In this document: positions 42,626-50,311 of the stretch, piece after piece
How the letters are laid out: every line of letters begins with the position of its first letter
Position numbering within the stretch: the first letter of the stretch is position 1
Position numbers and translations under genes: made by a program
Notes under the pieces: generated by a model
Told to the model about the DNA's origin: nothing
The model's input: only the letters and a program-made list of their open reading frames with translations
Database searches by the model: none
NCBI RefSeq assembly: GCF_009659535.1
Contig: NZ_VJZZ01000014.1
Span: 62,001 to 126,000, forward strand
Direction of reading: 5' to 3'
DNA from: Aggregicoccus sp. 17bor-14
GTDB taxonomy: Bacteria; Myxococcota; Myxococcia; Myxococcales; Myxococcaceae
Length of the DNA: 64,000 nucleotides

Positions 42626-43039
42626 ATGGCTTTCGACGATCTGAAGCGCAACGGGATGATGGCGCACCTGCTCTCCTCGCTCGAGGCGGGAGAGGACATC
42701 GGCCACTACGGGCGCCTGGTGTTCGCGATGGTGGCGCGCCACTTCGTGAGCGACGAGGAGCTGGTGCAGAAGCTGTGCGAGGGCGCGGGCGTGGAGGAGC
42801 CCGAGGCGCTCGCGCTGGTGGAGCAGGTGAAGGGGCGCGACTACTCGCCGCCGCGCCGCGAGAAGGTGCTGCAGTTCCAGCAGCAGCAGGCCTTCCCCAT
42901 CCTCCCGGACGCAGAGGACCCGGACGCGGGCAACGTCTACAAGGACCTGCAGTTCCCGGACGAGGTGTACGCGCACATCCAGGAGTACCGCGAGCAGAAG
43001 GCACAGGCCCACGCGGGCGAGGGCGCGGCGGCGCACTGA
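42626..43039 (+). CDS. conserved-looking hypothetical protein
   Basis: A 137-residue soluble protein (MAFDDLKRNGMMAHLLSSLE at the start). The N-terminal half is helical (GHYGRLVFAMVARHFVSDEE, LVQKLCEGAG), and the C-terminal half is charged with a QFQQQQAFPILPDAEDPDAG linker. No signal, membrane segment or catalytic motif was recognised. It looks like a conserved myxobacterial protein, but that is from memory of pattern rather than a search. It is convergent with the next gene across a hairpin repeat. Confidence 0.65.
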   Translation: MAFDDLKRNGMMAHLLSSLEAGEDIGHYGRLVFAMVARHFVSDEELVQKLCEGAGVEEPEALALVEQVKGRDYSPPRREKVLQFQQQQAFPILPDAEDPDAGNVYKDLQFPDEVYAHIQEYREQKAQAHAGEGAAAH

Positions 43040-43061
43040 GCGCGCCGCACCCTGCGCTGCT

Positions 43062-43082
43062 CCCTCTCCCGCGGGGAGAGGG
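43062..43082. repeat. CCCTCTCCC hairpin repeat
   Basis: CCCTCTCCC-GCG-GGGAGAGGG lies between convergent genes (ends 43039 and 43089). Same family as 16239 and 21001. Confidence 0.75.
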
Positions 43083-43088
43083 ACGCGC

Positions 43089-43439
43089 TCAGGAGTCCTC
43101 GCCCATCATGTTCGCCACGGCGCGCCGCGCGAGCCGCGGGTCCGTGGGCTCGTCGTCCGAGGTGCCGCCGCTATCGCTCGCGAACCTGCGCTCGGACTCC
43201 TCGCGGCCGCGCGCCACGCGCGCCTCGATGTCCGCGTCCTCGATGACGGTGTGCACCTCGGGGTTGTTGCCGCCCACCGGCGCGTCGCTGTCGAAGGCGA
43301 ACTTGTTCTCGCTCGTCGAGTGGATGGACTCCGCTGCGTAGAGCGGACGCGTGGTGTCCGCCTCCTGGCCATCCACCTGGTCCACGTTCGGCCGATCCTC
43401 GTCGCTGCGCCCGCTGCTCTTCTTGCCCTTGCCTGCCAT
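43089..43439 (-). CDS. small acidic hypothetical protein
   Basis: A 116-residue hydrophilic protein (MAGKGKKSSGRSDEDRPNVD at the start; RLARRAVANMMGEDS at the end). It contains no signal peptide, membrane helix or cysteine. The high content of Asp, Glu, Ser and Arg suggests a disordered protein. The frame has an ATG and good codon bias. No family recognised. Confidence 0.55.
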   Translation of the reverse strand: MAGKGKKSSGRSDEDRPNVDQVDGQEADTTRPLYAAESIHSTSENKFAFDSDAPVGGNNPEVHTVIEDADIEARVARGREESERRFASDSGGTSDDEPTDPRLARRAVANMMGEDS

Positions 43440-43618
43440 GGGGAGCCTGCCTCCGGAAAAAAGGTGTCTGGCTCAAAGCTCTGCGCGCGCCGCCCACACA
43501 CAAGCTTCCCGGGCGCTGCGCGGTGTCGGCCGCTCGCACGTCTCCGGAGCGAGCGTGTGCCGCGTCCGCCCGCGGAGGGCTAGGGTGGAGGGTGGCCCGA
43601 CCCGCTGGAGGACTCCGC

Positions 43619-44434
43619 ATGCGCCGCACCCCCGGACTCGCCCTGCTCACCCTCGCAGCCCTCGCCTCCGCAGCGTGCAAGCGAGAAGAGCCTCCCGCCG
43701 CGCAAGCGCCCCACGCCGCGTCCCCCGGCGGCCCCGACGCCGGCAGCGAGAGCGTGCCCGCGCAGAAGCGCCCGCTGCCGCCCGGCACCGCGGCGCGGCC
43801 CGACACGCCGGGCGTCGCGGGCCCGGGTCTCGCGGTGCCCACGGATGCAGGGATTCCTGCCGCGGACGGAGGCACCATCGCTACCGACGGTGGCAGCGCG
43901 GCGTCGGGGAGCACGAACGCGACGAGTGCGGGCAGCGTGAGCGCGACCGCAGCCGATGCCGGCACCGCGTCTGGCGCGGCTTCGGGCAGCACGGGCACGT
44001 GGACGGCCGGAGTCGTCGAGAAGGCGCGCTCCAAGGCGCAGGCGGGCTCGGTGCAGCTCGCGGCGGTGCGTGCGGCGAAGCAGCCCGGCTACGACCGCGT
44101 GGTGTTCGAGCTCTCCGGGGATGCGCTGCCTGGCTACCATCTCGAGTACGTGGACCGGCCCATCGTGCGCTGCGGCTCGGGCGAGCCCACGCAGGTGGCG
44201 GGACAGGCCTGGCTGCAGGTACGGCTCACCGGCGCGCAGGCGCACACGGACGCGGGAAAGCCCACGGTGGGCCCGCGCGAGCGCAAGGAGTCGCTCGGCG
44301 TGCTGCGCGAGCTGGAGCAGACCTGTGACTTCGAGGGCGAGGTGACATGGGTGCTCGGACTGCAGCACCCCAATCGCTTCCGCGTGCTGGAGCTGAAGGC
44401 GCCCACGCGCCTCGTCGTGGACGTGCAGCAGTAG
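43619..44434 (+). CDS. AMIN-like domain lipoprotein
   Basis: A 271-residue lipoprotein (LASAACKREE, lipobox at about residue 20). A Pro/Ala/Gly/Asp-rich linker runs to about residue 130. The C-terminal 140 residues resemble the AMIN-like domain: RAAKQPGYDRVVFELSGDAL, PGYHLEYVDRPIVRCGSGEP and the final FRVLELKAPTRLVVDVQ. AMIN-type domains bind cell-wall or envelope partners. The ATG at 43619 begins the signal. The gene has no close partner on its strand. Confidence 0.75.
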   Translation: MRRTPGLALLTLAALASAACKREEPPAAQAPHAASPGGPDAGSESVPAQKRPLPPGTAARPDTPGVAGPGLAVPTDAGIPAADGGTIATDGGSAASGSTNATSAGSVSATAADAGTASGAASGSTGTWTAGVVEKARSKAQAGSVQLAAVRAAKQPGYDRVVFELSGDALPGYHLEYVDRPIVRCGSGEPTQVAGQAWLQVRLTGAQAHTDAGKPTVGPRERKESLGVLRELEQTCDFEGEVTWVLGLQHPNRFRVLELKAPTRLVVDVQQ

Positions 44435-44578
44435 GCGCACCCATGCCGCTGCTCTGAGGACACCCGGACCGGAAGGGTGACGGAGCGCTGCGGCCGCTCG
44501 CGGCGGGGCGTCGCCAGCTGTGCGTCGCTCAGGGGTGACACGCTAGCGTCCATGTGTTCGCGTCCACGGCGCTGCGCG

Positions 44579-44650
44579 GGATGAAGCTTCCGTCCTCGCT
44601 CGCACCCGCGCCGTCGGCCCTCCTTCGCCTGGAACGAAACGTCCGTTCCA
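44579..44650. repeat. quasi-palindromic repeat units, copy 3
   Basis: GGATGAAGCTTCCGTCC (44579) is followed by TGGAACG-N7-CGTTCCA (44630-44650). The pair resembles the units at 3004-3112 and 62385-62496, but the conserved flanking block found there (CCTGTTCTG...) is missing, so only the palindromes are shared. Confidence 0.55.
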
Positions 44651-44724
44651 CGCGCGAGCCCTCCAGCTCGAGGTCGCGCTTCACTCAGCGTGTGTCCCCG
44701 CTCGGGAGCGGCGGCCTGCGTCGC

Positions 44725-44757
44725 GCAAAAACGTAAAATAGGATTTTACCTTTTTGC
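44725..44757. repeat. 33-bp AT-rich inverted repeat
   Basis: GCAAAAACGTAAAAT (44725-44739) and ATTTTACCTTTTTGC (44743-44757) are inverted copies with one mismatch and a 3-nt loop. Such AT-rich DNA is exceptional in this window. With A-runs and T-runs on both sides it could act as a bidirectional terminator, or be an operator for a dimeric regulator. It lies about 155 nt from the end of the SDR operon and 290 nt from the end of the AMIN-like gene. Confidence 0.7.
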
Positions 44758-44911
44758 ATCACGCGCCTTTCCGCGCCCGGGAGGGCGTCTCCTTTCGGGA
44801 CAGCCGTCCCACGCGTCGTGGACGGCCTCTGCCACTCGGAGAAGCCCCGTTCCCTCCCGGCCTCTCCTTCTCGAGGCCGTGCCCCTCGCGCCACTCTCGC
44901 GTGTCCGATCT

Positions 44912-45724
44912 TCAGCCCTCCTCGGCCTTGGGGTCGGTCGAGGCGAGGTAGCGGTGCACGCGCGCCTTCACCGCATCCGGCACGAGCCCGCTCGCGGCGA
45001 TGGCCAGCGTGTGGCCGACGTTGCCGCCCACCACCTTCGCCTTCCCTGCGAGCAGCGCCTCCACGCCCTGGCGCGCGACCTCCGCCGGGTCGTCCTTGCG
45101 CCGCTGTGCCACGCGCGTGTCGCCCATCCCCGCGTCCTCGAAGATGCCCGTCTCCGTGGGCGCGGGCAGCAGCGCGGTGACGCTCACGCCGGTGTCCTTC
45201 AGCTCCTCGCGCAGGGAGGCCGCGAACGAGGAGAGGAAGGCCTTGGACGCCGCGTACACCGCCTCGAGCGGCGCGGGCGTGACGGCGGCGACGGAGGAGA
45301 CCACGAGCAGCCGCCCCTGCCCCCGCGCCACCATGCCCGGCAGCACGCGCTTGGCGAGGTGCACGCTGGAGCGCACGTTGAGCGCGATGAGCTGCAGCTC
45401 CTGCTCGAGCTCCGTCTCGCGCGCGAAGTCTCCGCCCACGCCGGCGCCTGCGTTGAGCGCGAGCACCTCCACGGGACGCCCCCGCGCTTCGAGGCTCTCC
45501 CACAGCGCCTCCACACCCTCGTGCGTGGCGAGGTCCACCCGCACGCCCTCCACCTGCGCGCCCGTGGAGGCCGCGAGCTCGGCCGCGACCTGGGTGAGCG
45601 CCTCGCCGCGCGCGGCGAGCAGCAGGTCGAAGCCGCGCCGCGCGAGCTCCCGCGCCAGCTCCAGCCCGATGCCGCGCGAGGCGCCCGTGACCACGGCGAG
45701 GGGCCGCTCGTTCGCGTCGCCCAC
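44912..45724 (-). CDS. classical SDR oxidoreductase (tandem copy 2)
   Basis: A 270-residue short-chain dehydrogenase/reductase. Motifs: VVTGASRGIG at residues ~10-19, ALNAGAGVGG, the catalytic serine in LLVVSSVAAV and YxxxK in YAASKAFLSS. The substrate tail is VTALLPAPTETGIFEDAGMG. It is a close paralogue of the gene upstream; the two share GVGGDFARETEL/DL and most of the C-terminal half. The GTG start overlaps the upstream TAG stop by one base, so they are translationally coupled. Substrate unknown. Confidence 0.88.
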   Translation of the reverse strand: MGDANERPLAVVTGASRGIGLELARELARRGFDLLLAARGEALTQVAAELAASTGAQVEGVRVDLATHEGVEALWESLEARGRPVEVLALNAGAGVGGDFARETELEQELQLIALNVRSSVHLAKRVLPGMVARGQGRLLVVSSVAAVTPAPLEAVYAASKAFLSSFAASLREELKDTGVSVTALLPAPTETGIFEDAGMGDTRVAQRRKDDPAEVARQGVEALLAGKAKVVGGNVGHTLAIAASGLVPDAVKARVHRYLASTDPKAEEG

Positions 45725-46521
45725 TAGTGCCCCTTCGCCTTCGGGTCCTTCTCGGACATGTGGCGGTGCATCTTCGCCTTCGCCGCGTCCGGCAGGACCT
45801 TGTTCGCCGCCGCCATCACCTTGTTGGTGGTGGAGCCGGCCACGGCCTTGGCCTCACCGCCCATCAGCGCCTCGAAGCCCTGGCGCGCCACCTGTGCCGG
45901 GTCGTCCTTCTCGTCCTGGCCCACGCGCGTGTCGTCCATGCCGGCGCGGTGGAAGAAGTTGGTCTCGGTGGGACCCGGCATCAGCGCGGTGACGGTGATG
46001 CCCGCGTCCGCGAGCTCGTTGCGCAAGGAGGCCGCGAAGGAGGAGAGGAAGGCCTTGGAGGCGCCGTACACCGCCTCGAGCGGCGAGGGCATGGTGGCGG
46101 CGATGGAGGAGGTGAAGAGCAGGCGCCCCTCCTTGCGTGCCACCATGTCGCGCGCGAGGCGCTTGGCCAGGTGCACCGAGGAGGTGACGTTGAGCGCGAT
46201 GAGGTTGAGCTCGGCCTTCAGGTCGGTCTCGCGCGCGAAGTCTCCGCCCACGCCCACGCCGGCGTTGAGTGCGGCGGCCGCCACGGGCCGGCCGAGCGAC
46301 TGGATGCGCGCGTACAGCGCCTCCACGCCCTCGCAGGTCGCGAGGTCCGCCTGCACGCTCTCCACCTGGACACCCAGCCCCTCCAGCTCGCGCGTCGCGG
46401 CCTGCAGCGCGTCGCTCTCCGCGGTGACGAGCAGGTCGAAGCCGTTCTGCGCGAACTGCTTCGCGAGCTCGAGGCCGATGCCGCTCGAGGCACCGGTGAC
46501 GACGGCAAGGGGCTTGGACAT
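45724..46521 (-). CDS. classical SDR oxidoreductase (tandem copy 1)
   Basis: A 265-residue SDR with TGASSGIG near residue 9, ALNAGVGVGG, FTSSIAATMP with the catalytic serine, and YGASKAFLSS with YxxxK. Its C-terminus (AANKVLPDAAKAKMHRHMSE) matches the end of the downstream paralogue (VPDAVKARVHRYLAS). The pair arose by tandem duplication. It is probably the first gene of a two-gene operon, 98 nt downstream of the MFS gene on the same strand. Cofactor preference and substrate cannot be told. Confidence 0.88.
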   Translation of the reverse strand: MSKPLAVVTGASSGIGLELAKQFAQNGFDLLVTAESDALQAATRELEGLGVQVESVQADLATCEGVEALYARIQSLGRPVAAAALNAGVGVGGDFARETDLKAELNLIALNVTSSVHLAKRLARDMVARKEGRLLFTSSIAATMPSPLEAVYGASKAFLSSFAASLRNELADAGITVTALMPGPTETNFFHRAGMDDTRVGQDEKDDPAQVARQGFEALMGGEAKAVAGSTTNKVMAAANKVLPDAAKAKMHRHMSEKDPKAKGH

Positions 46522-46619
46522 GGGGGCTCTCCAGAGCGGGGGGTTGGACGGAGCCTCAACATGGAGACGGCGCGCGGAGCGCACCAGCGCCGCGCTCCCC
46601 CCGCTGCCCGGGAAGCAGG

Positions 46620-47891
46620 CTAGCGCCGGTCTTCGAACACGCGCATGCGCTCGGGCGAGCCCACGCGCACCCAGGCCACCAGCGCGAGGAAGAGCAGCGC
46701 CGCGCCCACCGTGGCGATGCGCACCCCCACGTGGTCGCTCAGCAGGCCGAGCGCCACCAGCCCCAGCGCGTAGCCGCCGCCCAGCAGCGTGCTGAACAGC
46801 GAGCTCACGCGCGCCTGCATCGTGCGCGGCACGCGGCTCTGGCAGTAGGTGTTCGTGCCGGTCACCACCACCAGGTACACGCCGCCCAGCACGAAGATGC
46901 TCGCGGCGGCGAGGGCCGGCGTGGGGCTGAGCCAGTACAGCGCCGCCACCGGCCCGAGCAGCAGGCTGCCGCCCACCAGCAGGCGCCGGCGGCCCAGGTA
47001 GTCGTTGAGCGTGCCCACCCCGAGCGCGCAGGTGACGGCGCCCACACCCTGGCAGGTGGTGAAGAGCGAGGCGGTGGCCGCGCCCTGGTGGAACACGCGG
47101 ATGGCGAACACCGGCACCAGGCCGATGAAGGGCGAGATGAGCGCCGAGACGAAGAAGGTGAGCGAGAGCGCGAGCCGCAGGCCCGGGTCCGCCCACGTGT
47201 AGCGCAGCCCCTCGCGCACGCCGCCCCAGAGGCTCGTGCGCTGGCCGAGGCGCTCGAGCACCTCGGTGCGCACCTGGGTGAGCGCGGCGAGCACCGCGAA
47301 GAAGGAGAGGGCGTTCACGCCGAAGGCCCACTGCGCCCCGCCCGTCGCGAGCACCGCCGCGGCGAGCGCCGGGCCGATGATGCGCCCGAGGTTGAACTGC
47401 GCCGAGTTGAGGCTCAGCGCGCTGTGCAGGTCCTCGGCCGGCACCAGCTCCGCGAGCAGCGCGGTGAAGGCCGGGTTGAGCAGCGTGTTGAGGCAGCCGG
47501 TGAGGAACGCGAGCAGCGCCACGCTCGGCACGGTGAGCCGGTGCAGGAAGGCGAGCACCGCGAGCGCGCTGGCCACCACGGCCTGCGCGGAGGTCATCAC
47601 CGCGAGGTAGCGGCGCCGGTCGAAGCGGTCCGCGAGCGCGCCGCCGATGGGGCTGAGCACCACCGCCGGCAGGTACATCACCGCGGCCACCGCGCCCGTG
47701 GCCGCCGCGCGCCCCGTGGTCTCGGTGACGTACACGCCCACCGCCACCGTCTCCATCCAGGTGCCGATGTTGCTCACCAGCGCGCCGAGCCACAGCGCCA
47801 CGTAGCTGCGGTGGCGGAAGGCGCGCAGCGAGGAGAGGCGCTGGAGGCGAGAGGCGGGAGCGGAAGCGGGAGGGGGCTCGGAGAGGGGCAC
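46620..47891 (-). CDS. MFS transporter, EntS/MFS_3-like exporter
   Basis: A 423-residue membrane transporter with about twelve helices. The N-terminal YVALWLGALVSNIGTWMETV is typical of the MFS_3 (DUF894) group that includes enterobactin exporter EntS. The loop-2 motif is GGALADRFDRRRYLAV, and the second half has a matching GTLNDYLGRRRLLVGG. It starts at GTG 47891. Exporters of this group move siderophores or drugs; there is no siderophore gene nearby, so the cargo is unknown. Confidence 0.85.
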   Translation of the reverse strand: MPLSEPPPASAPASRLQRLSSLRAFRHRSYVALWLGALVSNIGTWMETVAVGVYVTETTGRAAATGAVAAVMYLPAVVLSPIGGALADRFDRRRYLAVMTSAQAVVASALAVLAFLHRLTVPSVALLAFLTGCLNTLLNPAFTALLAELVPAEDLHSALSLNSAQFNLGRIIGPALAAAVLATGGAQWAFGVNALSFFAVLAALTQVRTEVLERLGQRTSLWGGVREGLRYTWADPGLRLALSLTFFVSALISPFIGLVPVFAIRVFHQGAATASLFTTCQGVGAVTCALGVGTLNDYLGRRRLLVGGSLLLGPVAALYWLSPTPALAAASIFVLGGVYLVVVTGTNTYCQSRVPRTMQARVSSLFSTLLGGGYALGLVALGLLSDHVGVRIATVGAALLFLALVAWVRVGSPERMRVFEDRR

Positions 47892-48041
47892 GGCGGGGTG
47901 CGCTTGTAGCGCTTCCCCCGGGAGGCCGCCTCAACCGCGTGCGCCCACCTCCAGTGCTCGACACCCTGCATCCCGGCCAGGCGCAGCCTGTACCTCTTGC
48001 AGTGCGCCGCGCACCCACCCGCGGCGAGGCATGCGTCACCG

Positions 48042-48782
48042 TCACCACGCCATCGGCTGCCCGTCCCGGAAGAAGCCTCCCGTCGGTCCACCGGGAGGGA
48101 GCATCGCGGCCCACACCACGCCCGCGGCCCCCTCGGACACCGGCCGCGCGCCCAGCTCCGCCGTCCCCGGATGCGAGGCGATGAAGCCTGGGCACACGGC
48201 ATTGACCAGGATGCGCTCGGCGCGCAGCGCCTCGGCGAGCTTCAGCGTGAAGGCGTTGAGCGCCGCCTTGGACACGCCGTAGGCCCCGAGCGTCTCGCCG
48301 CGCGACGCCATGCCGTACGGCGCCCCGAAGGAGCCGGCCTCGCTCGACACGTTGACGATGCGCGCGTGCGGGCTGCGCCTCAGCAGGGGCAGCAGCGCGC
48401 TGCTCACGCGCCAGGGGCCGATGAGGTTGGTCCCCAGCGCGGCGAGCAGCTGCGGCTCGTCCACGTCCACCGTGCGCACGCGGAAGTCGAAGTTGCTGCC
48501 GGCGTTGTTCACCAGCACGTCGAGGTGTCCGTGCTGCGCCTCCAGCTGCGCGGCGACTCCCTGTACGCTCGCGTCGCTCGTCACGTCCAGCGCGAGCGCC
48601 TGCACCTCGAGGCCGTCGCCCTGGAGGCGCGCGGCGAGGTCCTGCGCGCGCGTGAGGTCTCTTGCGGTGAGCAGGACGCGCAGCCCGCGCTGGGCGAGCT
48701 GGCGGCAGGTCTCGTAGCCGAGGCCCTCGGCGCGGCTCGCGCCGGTGACCAGGGCCAGCTGCTGCGGTGGGGCGGTCGTCAT
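48042..48782 (-). CDS. SDR-family oxidoreductase
   Basis: A 246-residue SDR with a slightly expanded cofactor motif, VTGASRAEGLGYETC. NNAGSNFDF is near residue 92, the catalytic serine is in IVNVSSEAGSF, and YxxxK is in LGAYGVSKAALN. The C-terminal stretch LVNAVCPGFIASHPGTAELG is family-typical. It resembles carbonyl reductase-like SDRs. The ATG at 48782 follows GGAGG with a 7-nt spacer. It is about 150 nt upstream of the MFS gene on the same strand. Confidence 0.87.
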   Translation of the reverse strand: MTTAPPQQLALVTGASRAEGLGYETCRQLAQRGLRVLLTARDLTRAQDLAARLQGDGLEVQALALDVTSDASVQGVAAQLEAQHGHLDVLVNNAGSNFDFRVRTVDVDEPQLLAALGTNLIGPWRVSSALLPLLRRSPHARIVNVSSEAGSFGAPYGMASRGETLGAYGVSKAALNAFTLKLAEALRAERILVNAVCPGFIASHPGTAELGARPVSEGAAGVVWAAMLPPGGPTGGFFRDGQPMAW

Positions 48783-48835
48783 GGGCGGCCCTCCTCTCGT
48801 CTCGCGAGGGCCGATGCACGAGGGCGGGGCGGGTT

Positions 48836-49606
48836 TCACACGGGAGTGCGGCGCGGCGGCTCGAGCAGGGCCTCGAGCTCGGGCGCGTAGCCGCCGGGGC
48901 CCTCGCCATGGACGATGAGCGGCGGGCGCACCTCGAGCGCGCCCACCCGGTCGCGCACCGCGTGCACGAGGAAGCGCGTGGCGGGCGCGTGCACCCGCGC
49001 GTGCACGAGGCGCAGCGCGCGCGGGTGCAGGCGGGCAGCCGTGAGCGCGCCGAGCACCTCGGCGAGCCGGAAGGCCGGGTACACGAGGCTCAGCGCCCCT
49101 CCGGGAGCGAGTGCATGGCGCGCCGCCGCGCACACCGCGTCCACGCTGCAGGCGAGCTCCTGTTTGGAGAGCGCGCGCTCGGGGTCGGGGCTCTGCACGC
49201 CTGCCTCCGCGCGCCGGTAGGGTGGGTTGCTCACCACGTGGCCGAAGGCTCCCGCAGAGAGCAGCGCGCGCGCCTCGCGCAGGTCTCCGAGCAGCGGGAC
49301 GACGCGCCCCTCGCACCCGTTGAGCGCCACGCTGCGCACCATCCGGGCGTGCACCGCGGGCTGCAGCTCCAGCGCCGTCACCCGCGCGCGGCCGAACTGG
49401 CGCGCGAGGAGCAGGGAGACCACGCCGCTGCCCGCGCCCAGCTCGAGCACCGGGGTCTCGGGGGCAGGCCCTTCCGTCGCGGCGAAGTGCGCGAGCAGCA
49501 GCGCGTCCAGCGTGAAGCGGTAGCCGCCCCGCCGCTGCAGCACGCACACCCCCGAGGTGCCGATGGAGTCCAGCGTCTCGTCGGGGCCTGGCGCGTCGTC
49601 GCTCAC
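48836..49606 (-). CDS. TrmN6-like tRNA1(Val) adenine-N6 methyltransferase
   Basis: A 256-residue class I SAM-dependent methyltransferase. The SAM motif is VLELGAGSGVVSLLLA near residue 55 and the catalytic NPPY motif is in HVVSNPPYRRAEAGVQ near residue 120. The start region SGVCVLQRRGGYRFTLDALL is the hallmark of the TrmN6/YfiC group, which modifies A37 of tRNA1(Val). The GTG at 49606 was chosen; no ATG is available. Substrate assignment is by pattern and not certain. The gene lies between an SDR and a GNAT gene on the same strand. Confidence 0.8.
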   Translation of the reverse strand: MSDDAPGPDETLDSIGTSGVCVLQRRGGYRFTLDALLLAHFAATEGPAPETPVLELGAGSGVVSLLLARQFGRARVTALELQPAVHARMVRSVALNGCEGRVVPLLGDLREARALLSAGAFGHVVSNPPYRRAEAGVQSPDPERALSKQELACSVDAVCAAARHALAPGGALSLVYPAFRLAEVLGALTAARLHPRALRLVHARVHAPATRFLVHAVRDRVGALEVRPPLIVHGEGPGGYAPELEALLEPPRRTPV

Positions 49607-49677
49607 GATGCTCTCGAGCTTAGCGCCACCGGACTTGTGGAGAAGTTGTGAACAGCGCGCGAGCACGGCGCCCGCCT

Positions 49678-50301
49678 CTAACGCCGCGACGGCTTCTCGG
49701 GCGCGATGAGCGCGGTGAGCACGTGGTCTCTCCACTGCCCGTGGATGCGCAGGAAGTCGCGCGCGTAGCCCTCCACGCTGAAGCCCAGGCGCCGCAGCGT
49801 CGCCGCGCTGCGCTTGTTCTCCGGCAGGTGGTTCGCCTGGATGCGGTGGAAGCCGAGGCGGTCGAAGACGAAGGGGATCGCCGCCTGCAGCGCCTCGGTC
49901 ATGATGCCCTGTCCCTGCCAACGGTGGTCCAGCCCGTAGCCCAGCTCGCAGATCTGCAGCGGCCCGCGGCGGAACTGCGTGAAGCTCACGCTGCCGATGA
50001 TCGGCGCGAGCGCCGGCGCCGCCCCGCGCGGCATCAGGACCATCCTCAGCGCGCGGTCCTCCACGAAGTCCTCGCGGTCCTGCTCCAGCCGCATCCTCCA
50101 GTAGTCGAGCGTGTAGAAGTCCGGCGGGCGCTCGGGCTCGAAGGGGGAGAGGTGCTCGCGGTTCTCCTTCACGTAGGTGAGCGCGCGCAGCGCCGCGTCC
50201 GGCCCCGGCAGACACAGGCGCACACGCGGCGTCTCCAGCAGCGTGGGGCTGAAGGGGGGCTGGTGGGCCTCGTGGGTCTCGAGACGCGGCGGTCGGCTCA
50301 T
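49678..50301 (-). CDS. GNAT acetyltransferase, RimJ/RimL type
   Basis: A 207-residue N-acetyltransferase. The N-terminal LLETPRVRLCLPGPDAALRA and the acetyl-CoA-binding segment ELGYGLDHRWQGQGIMTEAL are clear; the last block NKRSAATLRRLGFSVEGYAR is typical of RimJ/RimL enzymes that acetylate ribosomal proteins or other N-termini. The Q/RxxGxG/A motif reads RWQGQGI. It starts 11 nt after the glutathione synthetase gene, so the two are probably co-transcribed. Confidence 0.88.
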   Translation of the reverse strand: MSRPPRLETHEAHQPPFSPTLLETPRVRLCLPGPDAALRALTYVKENREHLSPFEPERPPDFYTLDYWRMRLEQDREDFVEDRALRMVLMPRGAAPALAPIIGSVSFTQFRRGPLQICELGYGLDHRWQGQGIMTEALQAAIPFVFDRLGFHRIQANHLPENKRSAATLRRLGFSVEGYARDFLRIHGQWRDHVLTALIAPEKPSRR

Positions 50302-50311
50302 CGGTCTCTCG

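Larger units (their letters stand above)
44435..44911. other. intergenic region with repeats and AT-rich palindrome
   Basis: This 477-nt gap lies between two convergent genes. It holds two AAGCTT-type quasi-palindromic units (44579-44650) and an AT-rich 33-bp palindrome (44725-44757). I see no credible gene: the open frames across it lack starts with ribosome sites. A GGGAGGGCGTCTCC...GGGACAGCCGTCCC stretch (44779-44814) has no clear structure. Confidence 0.6.

Noticed and set aside
45724-48909. A 1061-codon open frame on the minus strand
   Set aside because: Only its last 265 codons form a real SDR; the upstream part is a shadow of the MFS and third SDR genes in a GC-rich region that rarely has stops.
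49630-49660. TTGTGGAGAAGTTGTGAACA as an origin element
   Set aside because: Two weak box-like motifs occur in a 71-nt gap without AT-rich DNA; far weaker than the 55.9 kb array.
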